This document shows, piece after piece, positions 24,001 through 39,300 of a DNA stretch of 64,000 nt; position 1 is the stretch's first letter; every line of letters starts with the position of its first letter. The position numbers and the translations under genes are program-made. The DNA is from Apteryx mantelli (taxonomy: Eukaryota; Chordata; Aves; Apterygiformes; Apterygidae), in NCBI RefSeq assembly GCF_036417845.1, contig NC_089980.1, positions 62,928,501-62,992,500 on the forward strand, read 5' to 3'. The notes under the pieces are model-generated. The model made no database searches, was not told where the DNA came from, and worked only from the letters and a program-made list of their open reading frames with translations.

Positions 24001-27000
24001 GCTATTTTTATTTTTAATCTAAATTCTCCCAGCTCTGATGCAGGAAAGCCAGATCTCTTGACTGACTACACTATTTCACTACATGAGGTATGTTTCTCCC
24101 TTAAAGGGAAAAGGTACAGTCTGACCCATGGAACGTTTCCCAAAAGGGGTGAAAGGATATCTGCTTTATCCCACAGTGAAGCATGTTTCTTTAAGGGGTC
24201 AACCAGGGGAGAGAATACTACTGAGGGAACTAATTCATCATTTGTCCGTGTGCCACTTGGAAAAGAAAATGGGGGAAAGGGAGCAAAATTTAAAGATAGG
24301 ACAATCAATTTATATTTCCTTAAATCAAAGGCCATGCTCCCTTAACACTCCCTTACTGTGCTTCTCAAATGTAACAGCCTCTATATCTTTATGATCCCTA
24401 GATCCTAAAGGTTAGATGCAATCGTGGTTGCCTCTCCCAAAATTTAAAGTAGTTAGCCGAATTAGTGCCCCAGAGAACAAGGGTATGATGTTTCTCAACT
24501 CATATCTCCGGAAGAATATTTTCATAGGAAAATTTTAAAAATAATTACTCATTAGAGCACCTGTAACAGTCACTGTGACTCAAAGCAGCCTCTTTCTTAA
24601 AATGCAGTAACAATCCGCTCCAAACATTGCAATTGGCAGTGGCCCTTCAGATTTTGCTGTTCCCCTCTATTATGCTCTTTAGCTGCCCTTGCTACATGAT
24701 GCCAGCAATAACACACATTTAAGTTTTTATTCATCTTAAGTGCAGGGAGCAAGGCAATTTTGAAGTTCAATTTTGAAGTCTTCCCTCATTTTAATTCCTT
24801 CGAGGGAAAAACAACGCACAATGTCAGCAGTAACATAAACCTGCTGAGTCACCACACACAAACCTCATTTGTCAGCATGCAAACTTCTTCATTGCCTACG
24901 AAGGGGACACAACCACAAGTAATTGATTCACTCTTCACATGCATTCAGTCTTTTGCTTCGTCACTAGAATGCCAGTGGCAACAAATACCACATTTTAGCA
25001 TTAGAAAACCATCAGATAAAAACAATGAGTTTTTCCTAGATATATGTACACCATCTTTTTCACTGTAGGACCTCATTAAGAGAAAGAAAGAATAACTATT
25101 CTTAATTCACAGGTAAGGGATCTGGAGCAAACACCTCTGAACAAGTAATTTCATCAACTTGTGGTGTAATTCGAACTCTACTTTTCTTAATTTTAAGTGT
25201 TGCCTGATTAATGCAGCTAGGCCCAACTCATTTTAAATGGTAGAATAAACTCATGATCAAAAGCCTTAGACAGAAATGGAATGACTGAGAAGTGTTCCTG
25301 CAGGCAGAACAATAATTATATTCTGCTACTCTAAAAGAAATTAGCTTCTAACCTAGGTGCTATTTTATAAACTAGTTTCATGTCACTAACCCTGGTGTCA
25401 ATAAGGGCCAGCCAAATAACGTTGCCATGGTTTTATTAAGGTTTGCTCTACCATTTACAGGAAAGCCACCTAACAGCAATACTTACTTTTGTTTTAAAGA
25501 GATGGGATGCATCCTATGAAGGTAAACCTCTCTCTCCACCATATCTTTCTTAATTTGAATCATCTGGTATTCTCTCATGAAGGCAGATCTCTGTCATTCC
25601 TTTGCTTTCACATTCAGCTGTCCCTTCAGTCTATTTTCTTGCACGCTCTACTCTTTGCTGCACTGTACACCTACCTTTTCTCACTTTGTAGCAATTGCTT
25701 ACAACTTGGGTCAGAACACCAAATTCCCCCCCCCACCCCCCCGCCAGCCTTTGTTGCTGGGAAATCCACAGCACTGATTAGTCAAGCACCGTTTAGTGCC
25801 CAGTGGCTAGAGCACTTGCTTCTTGTGCTTCGCACCAGTCCTGTCTTCCTCGCAGAGAGGAGCAGTACTTGCTGCAGGAAGTACGCAGTGCTGACCTGAA
25901 TGCATTTTGTTATCTAGGAAACAAAACATCAGGCGATGCTCAGCTTTACAAATATTCTATGCTGGCTAGAATTTATTACATGTGGGAATGGATTTAGGGA
26001 TTAGTTATCAAGCATAACAGCCTCTTCAAGGCAGCTCCACGTAAATGCCAGTGAAAACTTTTCACAAATCCACACAAACACACAGAGCCTGTGTTCTCCA
26101 CACAATGGGGTTTGTAGTGATGCTAAAGAGACAGAAAAACATAACAGAAATAATAAACAGGGAGATACTTACACTGGTATTTTAGAGGAACACTGCCACA
26201 GAGAACCTCAGTACTTAAGGGGTTACACACACACACAAAAAAAAAAGAGCCAGAAGTCAGTTACTTGTCTGGCTAAGAGCTAGCTTATGAAATAAGAGCT
26301 GTAAACCACAAACTGTGCAGAACTTGAGAACCACATCTGAAGATACATTGCCCTTTTCTCCTTAAGAGCAGCAAAGCAGCTAACTGTTAGCAGCAGAAAG
26401 CATTTGACCCTTACACCCACTGCAATACTGTGTTGCTGCTTAAAGGTTCTTTACAGCAGCTTCCATTTTAGAGTCAATTAAAGGCAGATTCTACATATTA
26501 CATGACTGTGGGTCCCATTCAGGTAGGTGCTGACTGATGAAATCTAGGGACCACTATTTGGAAATCACAGATTGGCAGGTTTTTCTGAGACAAGGAAATT
26601 CATAGAAGAAATTTCAGGAGAAGACAGGAGTCCCTGGACTGACAAATACCCCATTTGTATCAGAGAAACAGATCAGCAAAGCAAATGTCTCGTGATATTT
26701 TTGGATAGAAGAGTGCTCAAATGCTGTGCACTAGAGGCAGAGATGTGTGCCAATTCACCTGACTTGTGTATGTTCTACAAATTGGAAGCAAATACATGCC
26801 ACTTATCTGTGTTTATCTTCAGCTGCACCACCACTGAAATGTACAACACTCACAGCACTGCAAAGTATTTACTATTCCCCAGAATTTTTCATGAGCCTCA
26901 AGAGTGGTTTCTCAATCAACTCTACCCATTTCTATTTGGTCAACAGTGATATTTCCCCTGCTTTACAACTGAAGCTAAAAATAGTTTCTTTCATTTCATA

Positions 27001-27251
27001 ATTTCCAGAACTTTAACAAAAACGTGTTTTACAAAGCAGCACAAGCATTGGAAACAAATTGGCATTAAGAATTGCTGTGAAGACCCAATAGAAGATCAAA
27101 ATAAATGAGTCATCCAAAATACCATCTCCTCCTCTTCAGGAGGGGACTATGCTTTTAGCAGATTAACAGAATAACACTAATTGGAAACCACAGCATCCTC
27201 GTTAGAAACAGGTTTGCAAGAAGGCAATTGAAATACTATTAGTGCTCATAC

Positions 27252-27257
27252 TTTATT
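27252..27257 (-). promoter_or_regulatory. Poly(A) signal of PNLDC1
   Basis: AATAAA on the - strand, about 86 bases after the PNLDC1 stop, which gives a very short 3' UTR. It is the first canonical hexamer met after the stop. Confidence 0.7.
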
Positions 27258-27342
27258 GTGCAAGAAAAAACAAAACAAAACATAGATAAACAGACAGAAA
27301 ATAAGATCAGTGTTCCTCAGTTCTCATCCCTAAAACAATTCT

Positions 27343-30300
27343 TTACACTGAATGGCAAGGAGCTCCTCCAAGTATGAAGGCCAAGAGAGACCACAGTGCC
27401 ACAATACTGGAGACTCTAAAGGGCAAAAATGATAAAATACAGTTAGACTACTTAAATTTAGGAATTAATTTTGTACTTATTAAGAACTGGGATTCTTCTC
27501 CAAATTGTGTCATGTGAGCAATTCACCCTTCACCAGCATCACTATCACTGCCTCATCGACTTTGAATGTGCACTTTGAATCTGCAATTCTCTCCTGCTAC
27601 CGAGCTTTCAACTTGGCTTTTTAAAAAACTCATTCACCCCACACTTGGAGACTTGCCTCCCTCTCCTCAAGCTTATTAGAGCTAGCACTACACCTCATTA
27701 AGTTAACCCTCTGTCTACGATGATAGCACATAGTTTTGTGATATTCATGAGGAAACATTTCCCTGGTAATCAAGATCAAGATTAAAGCCCCATTGTCCAG
27801 AGGTGAAAGCTCAGGAGTACCCACCCTAGGTTAGCATGCAAACCTGCTCCCGAATCCCTTGTCCTCCAGAAGGACACTGCAGAAGAGCAGCAGGCTGCTT
27901 CTGTGCCTGGGCTCTGGTACTCGGGAGAAAGTGCTTTCCCCTCACCATTCGTGTCATTGCTGTAACTTACTGCAACAGGCAGTTCACGTGTGGAGAGTGC
28001 CTCCAGTGGCGATAGAGAGAAATCTGCAGATTAGGGTGATCTTTATAATCTCGCAGAGCAAGCCTGGCACTGTAACAAGAGCAGCTGTCATTAGCCATGA
28101 CTTGCAGGCTGCTTATAGCCTCTCACAAGTCAGACAAAGAGATTCCTCTCCTAAGAGTTGCCAGAGAAAAGAGAGGGTGAGAGGGAGGCTTGGAGCGAAG
28201 ATTTGTCACTTACTGCTTAAATTTACTGGAGAGCAAAATGAACTGGTTCTCTGAAAGACGTTTAACATCAAACCGACAAAGAGCTTTTAACTCTTGGTAA
28301 ATATGCCTTTCATTCAGCCCTCGCCAACCTTGGACGCAGACAACCAAGAGAGGGGAACGTCGGCAAGGAGCATCTACTCCAGAAAAATTCTGGAAAATAC
28401 AGAATTTTGAGAAATATCTGAGTTTGGAAATATAGAAACACTGCTAACATAATTCGAAAACATGCAACACATTGCATGCATACATAAGCCAGGCTGTGAA
28501 ACACAGCTGTTGTGCAAGGCTATTTTTCTTTTGTCTCAGGATTTTTCTAAACATGAATCACAAAAGCAAAACTGTCATGATTACCATGGTGAAACAACCA
28601 GAACAACATCAAGCTGTCTTACAGAGCAGAGAGAATTAGGGCAGCATAAGCTGGCTGATGCCATCTTTCAGGGTGACAATAAAGTTCATAAGGCAAAATT
28701 CAGTTAATTTGCTGTTTCAAAAGGTCTTTTGTGCCATTTGTATGGAGAAAACTTCTGCCAAGGTAGGCCTAGGCACTAGTGGATTTTTTCCTCCTCTAAC
28801 AAAGCCATCATCTAGGCTAGTGACCCACACACCCCACAAACTGGTACAGAGCTGCAATTATACGCACAATGCTTGAAACGCCACCTCGGATGAAATGCAC
28901 CTTGTTCAGATACTTGACTAATGCGCCGAGATACTCAGAGAAAGAAGGATCAGCCTCTGCTGCAACGCTAAGCAAGAAAACAAAATGGAACAATGTTTTG
29001 CTTCTCCAGAGCTGCACTGTTACACAGTACCTCTGCAGCACAGAGCTCCTGACATCAGCAGCCCCCCTGGGTATAGAACAGGTATTACAAGTACTGGTAT
29101 CCTCTACAGAAGTCAAAAAGTTACAAGCAAAGGGAAGGAATCTGAACAGTTGTCTGCCAGGAACTTTACTGAAGTCACTGATCATCATACAGATCTCAAA
29201 AATGGAAATGAATGGAAAATGATTTGAACCTTACCCACGTGAACTGAATTTCAGAGAGCTTGTTCAAGGATAAATAGGATTCACGATGTCATTTCCCAAC
29301 CTCTAAGCCATCTCATGGCCCTTGATTTCATTTTGAAAATGTCAGCTTTGACATAAAGCTGCTACGTTCAGATTTATAAAAATCACAATCTAATTAGAAC
29401 AGTGACATTTTCAATAACACTTTCTCCTATTCCAAAGCAAAGCCAGACTGCAAAACAAAAAGTTATCCAAAGCAAACTGACAGCTGATTCTCATAAGATC
29501 CATCCATGTAATGAAGTTTTTGAAAAATAAGCATTTAAACATCACTCACCCTGTCGATCTGCACAGTAGCAAGTGAGCTACTTTCAGAAGAACTAGAAGG
29601 AGGAACAATGAAGTGGCATCAGAACAAAGTCATAAAGACATAACAAATGAAAACAAAAAGCAAAAACTCACTGAAGTGCAGATAAGTTGCTAAGAACAGA
29701 CTGTATATAAACAAATATTACTTACCATCAAGTCAATAAAGTTACAGAGCAGGAAAGGAATGGCTGAGTTCCAACACAAACTTTTGAGAAGTGCTTAGAA
29801 GCATTTTACCTGAGCCACAGAGAAATGCATCATAGCCTGCCTCATGAGGAGACTTCTTCTCAGCTGTAAGTATCCAACAAAATCAAAAAGGAGTAAAGAC
29901 CTTTCACACACTGTGCAAACTGCTCAGTCACAGAATCCTTACAATCTTAAGATCTACTGTTTTATTTTGTCTTTTTCCCCCCCTCCCTCAGCTCTGTTCC
30001 CCTCCTCCCTTTTAAATCTTCATACCCCATAAGAGGTCTATGCTTCCACCACAAATTTTAAAGTGATGTCAACAAAAAAGCAGCAGTTACACAAGCGGCT
30101 GAAAAGCTTAGTAAGATGCAGATAAAGAATAAAATTATCTTTTATGAAAATCTAGAACAGAGTTGTATGTTACCGATGGTATAGGAACGATTTCAAAGTG
30201 TATGCAGGAGGCTCTGTACTGCATGATACCATGCAGCCTGGAGAAGACAAGAAACATCTGTCTGGGCAGCAAGCATCATAAAAAGCACTGAAAGCGTCCT

Positions 30301-33300
30301 CCTGCACAAACACCACTAACCCTTCATGCGAGCCACAGAGCTCCTGCTGCTTTCTGGGACCTGCCTCCTATTTGCTCCCATTACTTTCCTTTCTGAGACC
30401 ACCACTTCCTACCTGGCTTTGCACCTTCCAAGGGCTGTTGACAGCACCAAGGTCGGCTAAATTCAGCCCAACTGTGCACAAATGTCATTTCTGCTAGCAG
30501 CATAATGCAGACCTCTGCATCCTGCTTTGCAGTATGCTTGGTGGCTGCTGGGGATATGCACAGCACACAACATTGTGGAAGGGCAGGATTTAGGCCTGGA
30601 CAAAGATGCACATCAGAAGCTTTGTGCAAATTTACCACAAGCCTGACATTCACTCATGCTTTGAATGTGGATATCCACAGAGTAAAATAAAACCCTTTTA
30701 GGTACCTGTCTTTGAAGACATGCCTAAGGAACGTACCATATCTTGAGCAGTCACTTGCAAGAACAATCACTGGGCATGTTGGATCTGTGGGATTTAGGTT
30801 GCTGCCGAAAACAAGCAGATGTGTCAAATTTTTCTCTTTCCTTAGTATGTCAGAGAGAAGACAAGTTATGTGCCACCCTTTCCTGCTGTCTGTGATTTCA
30901 TTTTTAGAAAAAGCTATTTAAAACTTTTTTAAAGGAATTTTGGTAGTATTCTACAAAAAAGGTACAACACTTAGCTGAATATTAGCTAGTAGTTTCCTTC
31001 CTGAAAACTAACTCCTACACACTACCTCAAGTTTCTTCCCCCCAGTCAAATCTATTAAGCAGCAAATCTGTTCTAATTTCCTACAAAAATGTGAATTAAC
31101 CTAAAAATCAATACAGTGGACAATGCCAGGAAAAGGGGTTGACTAGATGGCTCCATTTGAACACTATTTGAATGGGGGGCTCTGGAGGATAGAATAATAA
31201 ATAGGTACCATGGAATGACTGAAATAAAAGAAAGAACAAAGCAGAACAAAAACCCCAAGCATCTTCAGTCTGAAGTTGCTAAACCAACCAACTAAACAAA
31301 AACAAAAAAAACCAGAATCCCAGCACTGTTTTTATAAGCACTGACTTTATATCCACAGAACAACTCTAAAAAAAAGAAGAATCTTCTACCTCATCATGTC
31401 TAAGCTCCTGAGAAAACATATTTACTGATGTGCTCCATTTGACTTGTATTTAGTTACTACATTGGGCTCAGTACTATGAGCAGTTCTTTCCAAGGAGCTG
31501 ACATATGAAATTAGGATGTATTTTCACTGAGAACTTGAGGGAGAATACCTACTCATTTCATAACAGGCCATAAGCAACATACTCTGAAGTAGAGCTATCT
31601 ACAAGCCAAACTTGAGACCAATGAAATCAGGATGGAAACCCATTAATGAAACTCCCAGGCCCTGCTTGGTACTCTGGAATCCAGATCTCTCTACAATGAC
31701 ATTCAATACATAACCAACCTGACACATTTCTATTATAGAATACAGACCAGAATATATTTTATAAACTCTAGACCCCTAATGATGTGATATGAGAAGTGGC
31801 TTTTAGAAAAAATAATTTACTTCATAATTAATTTATAAGAATGATTAGCAAGTTTGTGCTGTTGAATTTAGAAAAACAAGAATAAAAAAATGAATAACAT
31901 TTGGAAGGAAGGAAAGTAGGAATATATGAAATGACTGATTTGGAAATATCTTACCCAAGAAAACAAAGGGATTATTCAGCCTCTTGTAGCTCTGCACTTA
32001 CCTGCACAAAGCCTCATACACCTCCAAAAGATTAGATACTCGAGGAAGTGGGTATTTCTGTAAAAGAATAACGTTTTAGAAAATCAACTGAGACAGTCCT
32101 TGCGGTGAGTGAGCTCATTTTCTGTTATTGCTAATTCGTTAAATGAGATCTGAAATCAGGATGTCTAATGGCAACACTGAGAACCGGTCACAACTATGTA
32201 ACCAACTCCAAACAAAAAAGACCTTTGCATCTCACCTTCCAGATAGATTTTGTTACAGTCTTGGTGTCTATGAGAACAGGAAACAGGCTGTGAATATTCC
32301 TTTTAAACTCCTCATAGCTTTCTGACAGAGAAATAAGAAAGCAAAACACATGTGGAGAAAGACATCATGAAACTGAGGAAAAGCCAATGATATTTCATAT
32401 GAATAAGAAGGGGAGGGGCAGTCAAAGGAATGAGGCACTGCTCCAGCAGTAAGAGATCAGAAGAGGTAGCTGAGTAGCACCACTACTTGCCAAACCTTGC
32501 AGGTGGCTGGGGTGGTGAATGACCACTGTGCTGACTCTTCCATCCCTACTGCAAAGGCAGCAGTCTAGCAGACCACCACTGGGGATAGCGGCTAGGTACA
32601 GCATTACCTGGAAGGGGCTTGTAGAACTTGTCATGAAGATGCAAAAGGTCCATGAGCATGTTGTGTCCCACCAGGGGCTACAGGAAGAATATAAACAGAA
32701 CAGCCCATTGGAGCACACCTTTGCAGAACAGCTCAGAGAGAACAAACTTCAAACCAGTTCAACAGCTGCAATCCTTTCATTCCCTGGGCAGCATCCACAC
32801 ATACTCACTCAACAGTCGTTCAGGCGGCAAGAGTCACAGTAGGGCTAGTGCTTTCAAGAAGTCGGACTTGTCTCTCCAAAGAGGGTATTTTTCAGCAGCA
32901 TTCTGTTTTGAGTGGACCTAAGGAGCCACGGGTGTGGTCTGTCTGTTCAGCTGAACCCAGGTAAAGTCTTCCAGTGATCAGATTTATAGGCTCACTCACA
33001 AGGAGAGAGAGCGAGCCTTTGACTGCCCAGCAACTATAAAGACTTCCAAAACTTAAATTCATTCAATAATCTGCATACAGAACATAAGAATTGCCACATA
33101 TAATCAGACTAATGGTTTGGGTGGTCCAATAAGCCTGTCTGCCAATTATTGCAAAGCATAATTTGCTCAGCTCTCAGATGGTGGCTCATGCGGTGTAATA
33201 CAATGATTTTCAACATTGCAAACACCTACATTTTCTAAAGTCATTTAAGAAACATTTTTCAGAATGGGTTCTGGCTCCCTCTCCCTTGGTCTTGCTTGGT

Positions 33301-36278
33301 CTGCAGGAGTAACAAAGGTGCAACGCTGGAAAACATACTGTTGGATGAATAATTCTGAGCATGCTTTGGGAGTAGGACCTGATCAGCAAGATGATGTTAT
33401 GTTTAACAGCCTTTTTTTCTGACCATGACTGCAATCTAAGAATTCAGCTTGGTTTTATCGTCAACTGAAAAGGAGGTGATGAAGCCAGTGCACAGCCATT
33501 CACACACTGAATGAGTCAAGTCACTCAATACAGAGCACTTATCTTTTATAACCCCCCTGCCTTCAGTGTAACAACAAAAAAACAAAATGAAAAAAAAAAG
33601 GAAAAAGTAAGAGACATGAGAACTGAAAAGAGGCATTTTACCTTCTTGGCCTTAACAAGTGCCTGGAAGAGGTTGGTGAAGCCCCGGGCAGACATAAGAA
33701 TGAGCTCTTTCTGGCAGGAGTCGTGAGAAGAGTTCTCCAGAAGCCAACGATGCTGCGGACTCACTTTTTTCACTATCACCTGAAAAGAACAGTTACCGAG
33801 TCTCTCAGCCTCCCCTACTAGTAGCATGTATCTTGCTTACTGGGGTTCAGTAATGCTGAGGACACAAGTTCAGTTTCTAGCCTGTCAAGGATGGAAAAAC
33901 AGTGCATCCCCTGGGACTTCAGGATTGCCTCACTTTTCTTCCCTGAACATCAGTGCTCCAAAATCTGCTCTAAGGGTATATTGCTAATGTGTCTCTTCTT
34001 TAGAGGATGGTTGCTACCATAGATGTCTTGGAACACAAATGGACATAATCCAGTTTAACTCTATGCTATTATGATAACAAATCCATGGCACTGAAATAAG
34101 AGAAACAAAGAGGAATCACACAAACTGAATCCTCAAAGGCTGTGTTTCAAGTGAGAAGGCTGGGTAAATCCTTCCACTCTGTTGCCACTGCTTATCAGGC
34201 CAAAACAGTACTGATGCAAAAAAGATTTCTGTAATTAATTCTAAGCAACAGACTGGTATCTTATTCATGACATGTTTTGAGAAGTCCACAGCCATAGGTT
34301 TAATTCAGAAAAAAAAAAAATGCACCACATTTAAAATAGCAATCTAAAGATGAAAGGTGGCATATCCCACTAAAAACAAGTCATACAACAGAGAGTGAAA
34401 GTTTTCAAAGCAAAACTCAAAAGTCAATGAAAAAACACTAAAAAAAAGGCTAAAAAATACAGTCTTCTGTAGGTAGATTCTGAAGGAGAGATCCAACAAA
34501 GTCTGGAGACTTAGGAAGTCCTTCCAGAAATGCCCTAAAAATAAGTGTTTTCACTTCAAGACATTTTGTGGCTACAGGAGAAACAGAAACCAAAGTTACT
34601 CAACTTTGTGAGATCCCAAGAAAAGGGATCCAGAATCAACACTTCCCAGAACATTCCTTTATCTTCTCTTCTCCTCCTCCTGGACCCTTATCCTTAAAAG
34701 GACAAGCAACATATTTCAGACTGCAGGAATGCCAGCCATATCTATCTAGATAGAAAACCTATTTCCAAAGGTCCTAGTTTTCAGCTCACCTCATTGTCTC
34801 CAAGAGGCTGTGTCCAAACATTTTTTAGAGCCCGCCTCAGAACCAGTTGAACTTCAAACATCTGAATGCCTGAGACAAGAAAGGAGGAACAAAAACTTCA
34901 GAGGTGCAGAGAAGCCTGTTCAGAAAATCATTTTTTTAGATACAAAGACTGAACGGATGTTTCTCAGTCAGCGCACAGAAAATATTTCTGAATATATGAT
35001 CTTGGTAAATTCTCATACATATGGCAATAAGGGAAAAACATCACAGTGAGAATTTCAAGCGAGTAAGCTTTGGTGAGGACACAGAAGAAAGAAAAAGACA
35101 AACTGAAAAAGAGAGGGAGGAAGACTATTGTGAGCACTCTGAAAAACTCTGGCTGTGTCTGTGAAATGTCTCAGAGTCATCCAGAAGCCAAGCACAGATG
35201 ACAGGTACCAATGCACTGCCCCCCCACAGCTGATAAGAAACTAATATCAGTCCTCCTCTGAGCAGACTGCAACATGCAAAGAAACACCTTAATCAGTCTC
35301 ACTGCTTACTTAAATAGATACCCTTTCTGTCACAGGTGCCCATTGTTACCAGACCATATTGACACATCAGTGTTGCATCTATTACAACTGATAGATTAAA
35401 ATAAACTGAGCATACTTCCCCACCCCCTTCCATTTCACACACTGTAGAAAAGCCTAAATATTTTCAGTTCTTCCTAACCTTGTCTCTATTTCATACCTTG
35501 ACGCAGAGGTTAAAGATTTGGTTTCTATGTGCAAACCTACTAAGTATTCTTGCTACAATTCCCTGCCCTGCAACACCCTCAAAACAACACAGAAATTCCT
35601 CAGTTCTGCTTTCTTGCTCCCAAAAGCTAACACAGCCTGTGAGTGGCTTGTTTATCCCCATGGGCATTATTTCCTCCTGAGGTCCATGGGGCTTCTTGCT
35701 GCTGCACATAAGGGAGAACTAACTCTGGATGGAGAGTCACTTTTCACTTCTGTAAGGGGAAGGAAACAAACAAGAAATAGACCACCCAGGATTCAGAAGT
35801 CTAAAGTCCTCCAGACTCAGGGAAACTACAAATTCTCCAGTTGCTGCTCCGAAGAAGCATGAAATTGAAGCAGGTTAGCACAAAGCAAGCTCCCCTCCTC
35901 CAGGCACCCAGTCATCTACTTCCTTTACAGGAAGATCAACTGCCCCAAGAAAGCAGAAGAGCAGACCCCAGAGATGAATGCCTGACTGGAACAGAGATAT
36001 AGACGGGGCCATCAGCTGTAAAGACAAGATGGGAACAGCTGTTTTCACACTAAATAGACCAGTTTACCAGAACAGGCAAAGGACAGTAGCCACCCCTAGA
36101 CATTCAGGAAAAGTGATGAAGGCGCTCAGGGCCCACAGATGCCTAATGGAAGCATGTTGTTTCATACCACTCAGATCCTGCAGAATCATAGTCTCCTCTT
36201 CCTCTGCTGCTGCTATCCAGCATGTCACTTCATCAATAGCCTTCTTCATCTTGTCCCTGTCCAGGACACTGAAGCATG

Positions 36279-36315
<37 letters not shown>

Positions 36316-39300
36316 CTCTTTACAGAGGGAGCCTCATGCCTTGCTCTCAATGTGGGAATGCAAAAGCATCATTTCGCAAACATTCACCCAGTTTTTCACA
36401 TTGTATCCTGTGATCTTAGCCCTTCTCTGGAGAGACCACTGCATGCTGAACAGCTGACAGCAAGGCAATCAGATCAACAAGTTTTAGTATTTCTACAAAA
36501 TATGACCTGAATGAAGGTGAGCTGCCAACAGAGTCAGCATAGGAGGCAACTCTCTGGGGAATGCTCACCTGCAGACTTTCCAGCTACCTGCCAAAAGATG
36601 CTGGCTAAGGCTCTTCTCCTGTAACTCATTCATGTATGGGATTCCATCTTTCAGGAACTGAAGGGGAAAAAGTCCCAAGTTGGTTATTCTCCCCTGGACT
36701 TTCTTGCATCAAATTACAGAAAAGCTGGTTAGGCATGTCTAAAATTGGCATGTATTTGGGAGATGCTGATGTTCCTCATTCTCAACACACTCTCTTCAGA
36801 AGAACCCTCCCTGCCCCCCCGTCAGAGGTGTTCAAAGCCTGCAAGTAACCCAAGATGTATTTTTACATAAAGGAAGATGTATTTGTATTTGGAGGAAGGA
36901 AGACGATTTTTGTCAGCTCTAATCAGACTCTTTTTTGCTCTGCTTTTACCTTTCCTTTAATGAGATACTTCAAAAATATCAAGATACCGTGATGTTTCCT
37001 GTCCAAATTGCTAAACAGTGCTGTTATGTGACAGCATAGCCTGACTTTTATGGGAAATGTGGGAGTACATCAAATGGAGGTAAACTGAGACTTCCCCATC
37101 TTAGTGGCTAGTAAAGTTAGCATGATGGGGTAGCAAGGCAGTCCATGTACCCCAGCAGGGTCTGTTAAACAACTGCTCTTCTCAGACCACTAGAGATGGG
37201 CTTTCTTCCTTAAGGACAGGGAAATCCGTCTTAGGCTGACAAAGACGTGGTCGTTGCCTCCGTGGCAGCCCTGAAGCCAATGCTCGCTCTCCCTATTGAT
37301 AATAGACCACATAGTCATCACATACATACCTTAGCAAGAAGATATTTAAACCAGAAATACAGCATTTGGGGATGTTAATTCTAACTTCTGCTGTAGTTAC
37401 AGGAGAAGCTGTAGAGACTATGTACCTTATTATAGTCAAAGCCATAATGAGACAGGAACTGAATGCTAGATGCAGAGAGGGTGAATTCAGCATCCATAAC
37501 TCCAAATGTTGAGGGAAAGAGAAAGAAGTTGTATGAATGCACCACATACCTACAACAAAAGGAAAAATCTCTCTAGAGGACAATTACAAGGAACAGCATA
37601 ACCCTCCCCCCCACCCAAGAAACTTCTCCATAAAATCTCAACTGCGTTATCTTCGTTACAACAGAAAACTGCAAGCTTATGGGGAAAGGATGCGTTTTAC
37701 TTACTTGTTTGAATTTTCATTTGAGAATATCGCCAGTCCTACATGAAAGAGAAACTTGAGCTGGAATGGCAATGTTGAGCTGGATGCCTACTGGTACTGT
37801 AAAAATTAGGTAATGGATGTGGGAATGCCCTAATGGGGTGCATGTTTTTCATTCACTAATGCCACACTGGAATCTTAATAGCAACTGCCAGGTCACTCCC
37901 CAGCTCCCTGACAGCTGGGCAGTAACAACTTTTTAGGGCTAAGCAGGAAGAGGAGTCAAATTTTATTAAGCAGCAAATAAAACTGAGCAATGAGTGAGAA
38001 GAGGTAAGCTAGTGACAAAAGTCTCCAACCACACATACAAAGGTCAGTGGATCCAGCTACACTACACAAGCATTTGGAAGTAACTAGGTACAACAGAGGA
38101 CAGAAACATGGTTTTCACTACTTAGGTCCTTGTTTACATAATAACCCCTAAAAAGCACATTAAGACCTTCCATGGCCTAAGGCTTTGAAGAATATTTAAA
38201 ATGTTTTGGAGCTGGTTCTTGACCTTACCTAGTTCTATATGAAAATGGTCAACAGCCTTCTGCCCCACACCAAAGGCCCTTTCTTGTTGATTTTTTTAAA
38301 TCTTAAGAATACGAGGAATACCAGCTCTTCATCTCCAATAGTCCCCTTACTCATATGCCATATCAATGACACAGCCTTGAACAAAAGCTACTATGACCTC
38401 CTTCTAGCTTGCTATCCATGGTTTTAAAAGCCCTGTGTTTGTAGCTGTAATCTTTAAATAGGAACAATTTTAAACCAGCCAAAAGCATATGGCCCACCTG
38501 ACTTTAGACTACTTACAGTATTAAAGAGTTGATAGGATTAAGCATCAGTTTAAAAAAAAAAAAAAAAAAAAACTACCATAGCAAACAAATGGCTCTAACA
38601 GAGAATTCAGAACAGAACTACCCCCAGAGCTCATCAACTGGCAAAAGGCTGGCTCCAACTGGGATCTAGGGAGATTGTTTTCTCTTGCCCATCAGGCACA
38701 GCACTTACCAAACTGACTAACTGTAAAGCGCTGAACGCTCCGTCTGGCCTTCAGATACCACTCGGCCGGGGAATCAAACAGACTATTAAAAAATAAATAA
38801 ATAAATAAATAAGTGTGGGGTGGGAGAAAGGAAACAAAAATAAAAACTTTTAAATTACACCGATTTGTTTTCGCAAAGCTAGAACAGCAACTCTTTCTCA
38901 TGTTTCAAGTGCAACACCTTTACCTTGGCTTGTTATTTTGTGGGAAAGCTGAATGTAAGCCTGTAAATTCCATATCAAGCCCTGTTGAGACAGAACACAA
39001 AAAAAAATCTGAAATATGAAACATTCATTTCACCAGCCTCTGAACATGAGTCTCTGAAATATTTCTCCTCACTGTAGCCTCTTTGTCAAACCCACCAACA
39101 CCAAGCTCAAAAGAAAAAGTGATCAGCTAGTGCAGAAGTAAATTTTCCCATCCCTTCCCTAATCCATTCAGCAAGATGGAAGAGAGAAAAACATCCTTTT
39201 GAGGAGCAGCCTGCCACACAATTTAAAAATTAATTTATTTGCTAATGCCTGAAAATAGGCTTATACACAAACATGCCCGCCCTTCTCGCAACTAACATAC

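Larger units (their letters stand above)
17000..27250. other. Gene-poor interval between the CR1 LINE and the 3' end of PNLDC1
   Basis: About 10 kb without a coding exon that could be linked to a known family. Two GC-richer patches (about 18.8-19.7 kb and 19.9-20.1 kb) give chance open frames up to 169 codons, for example 18672-19181 on +. Small decayed repeats are suspected near 18.3, 21.0 and 25.8 kb. A perfect 15-base tandem duplication (GTTTCTCCTAAACCG, twice) sits near 19,114-19,143, and a C-rich run near 25,726-25,742. Confidence 0.55.
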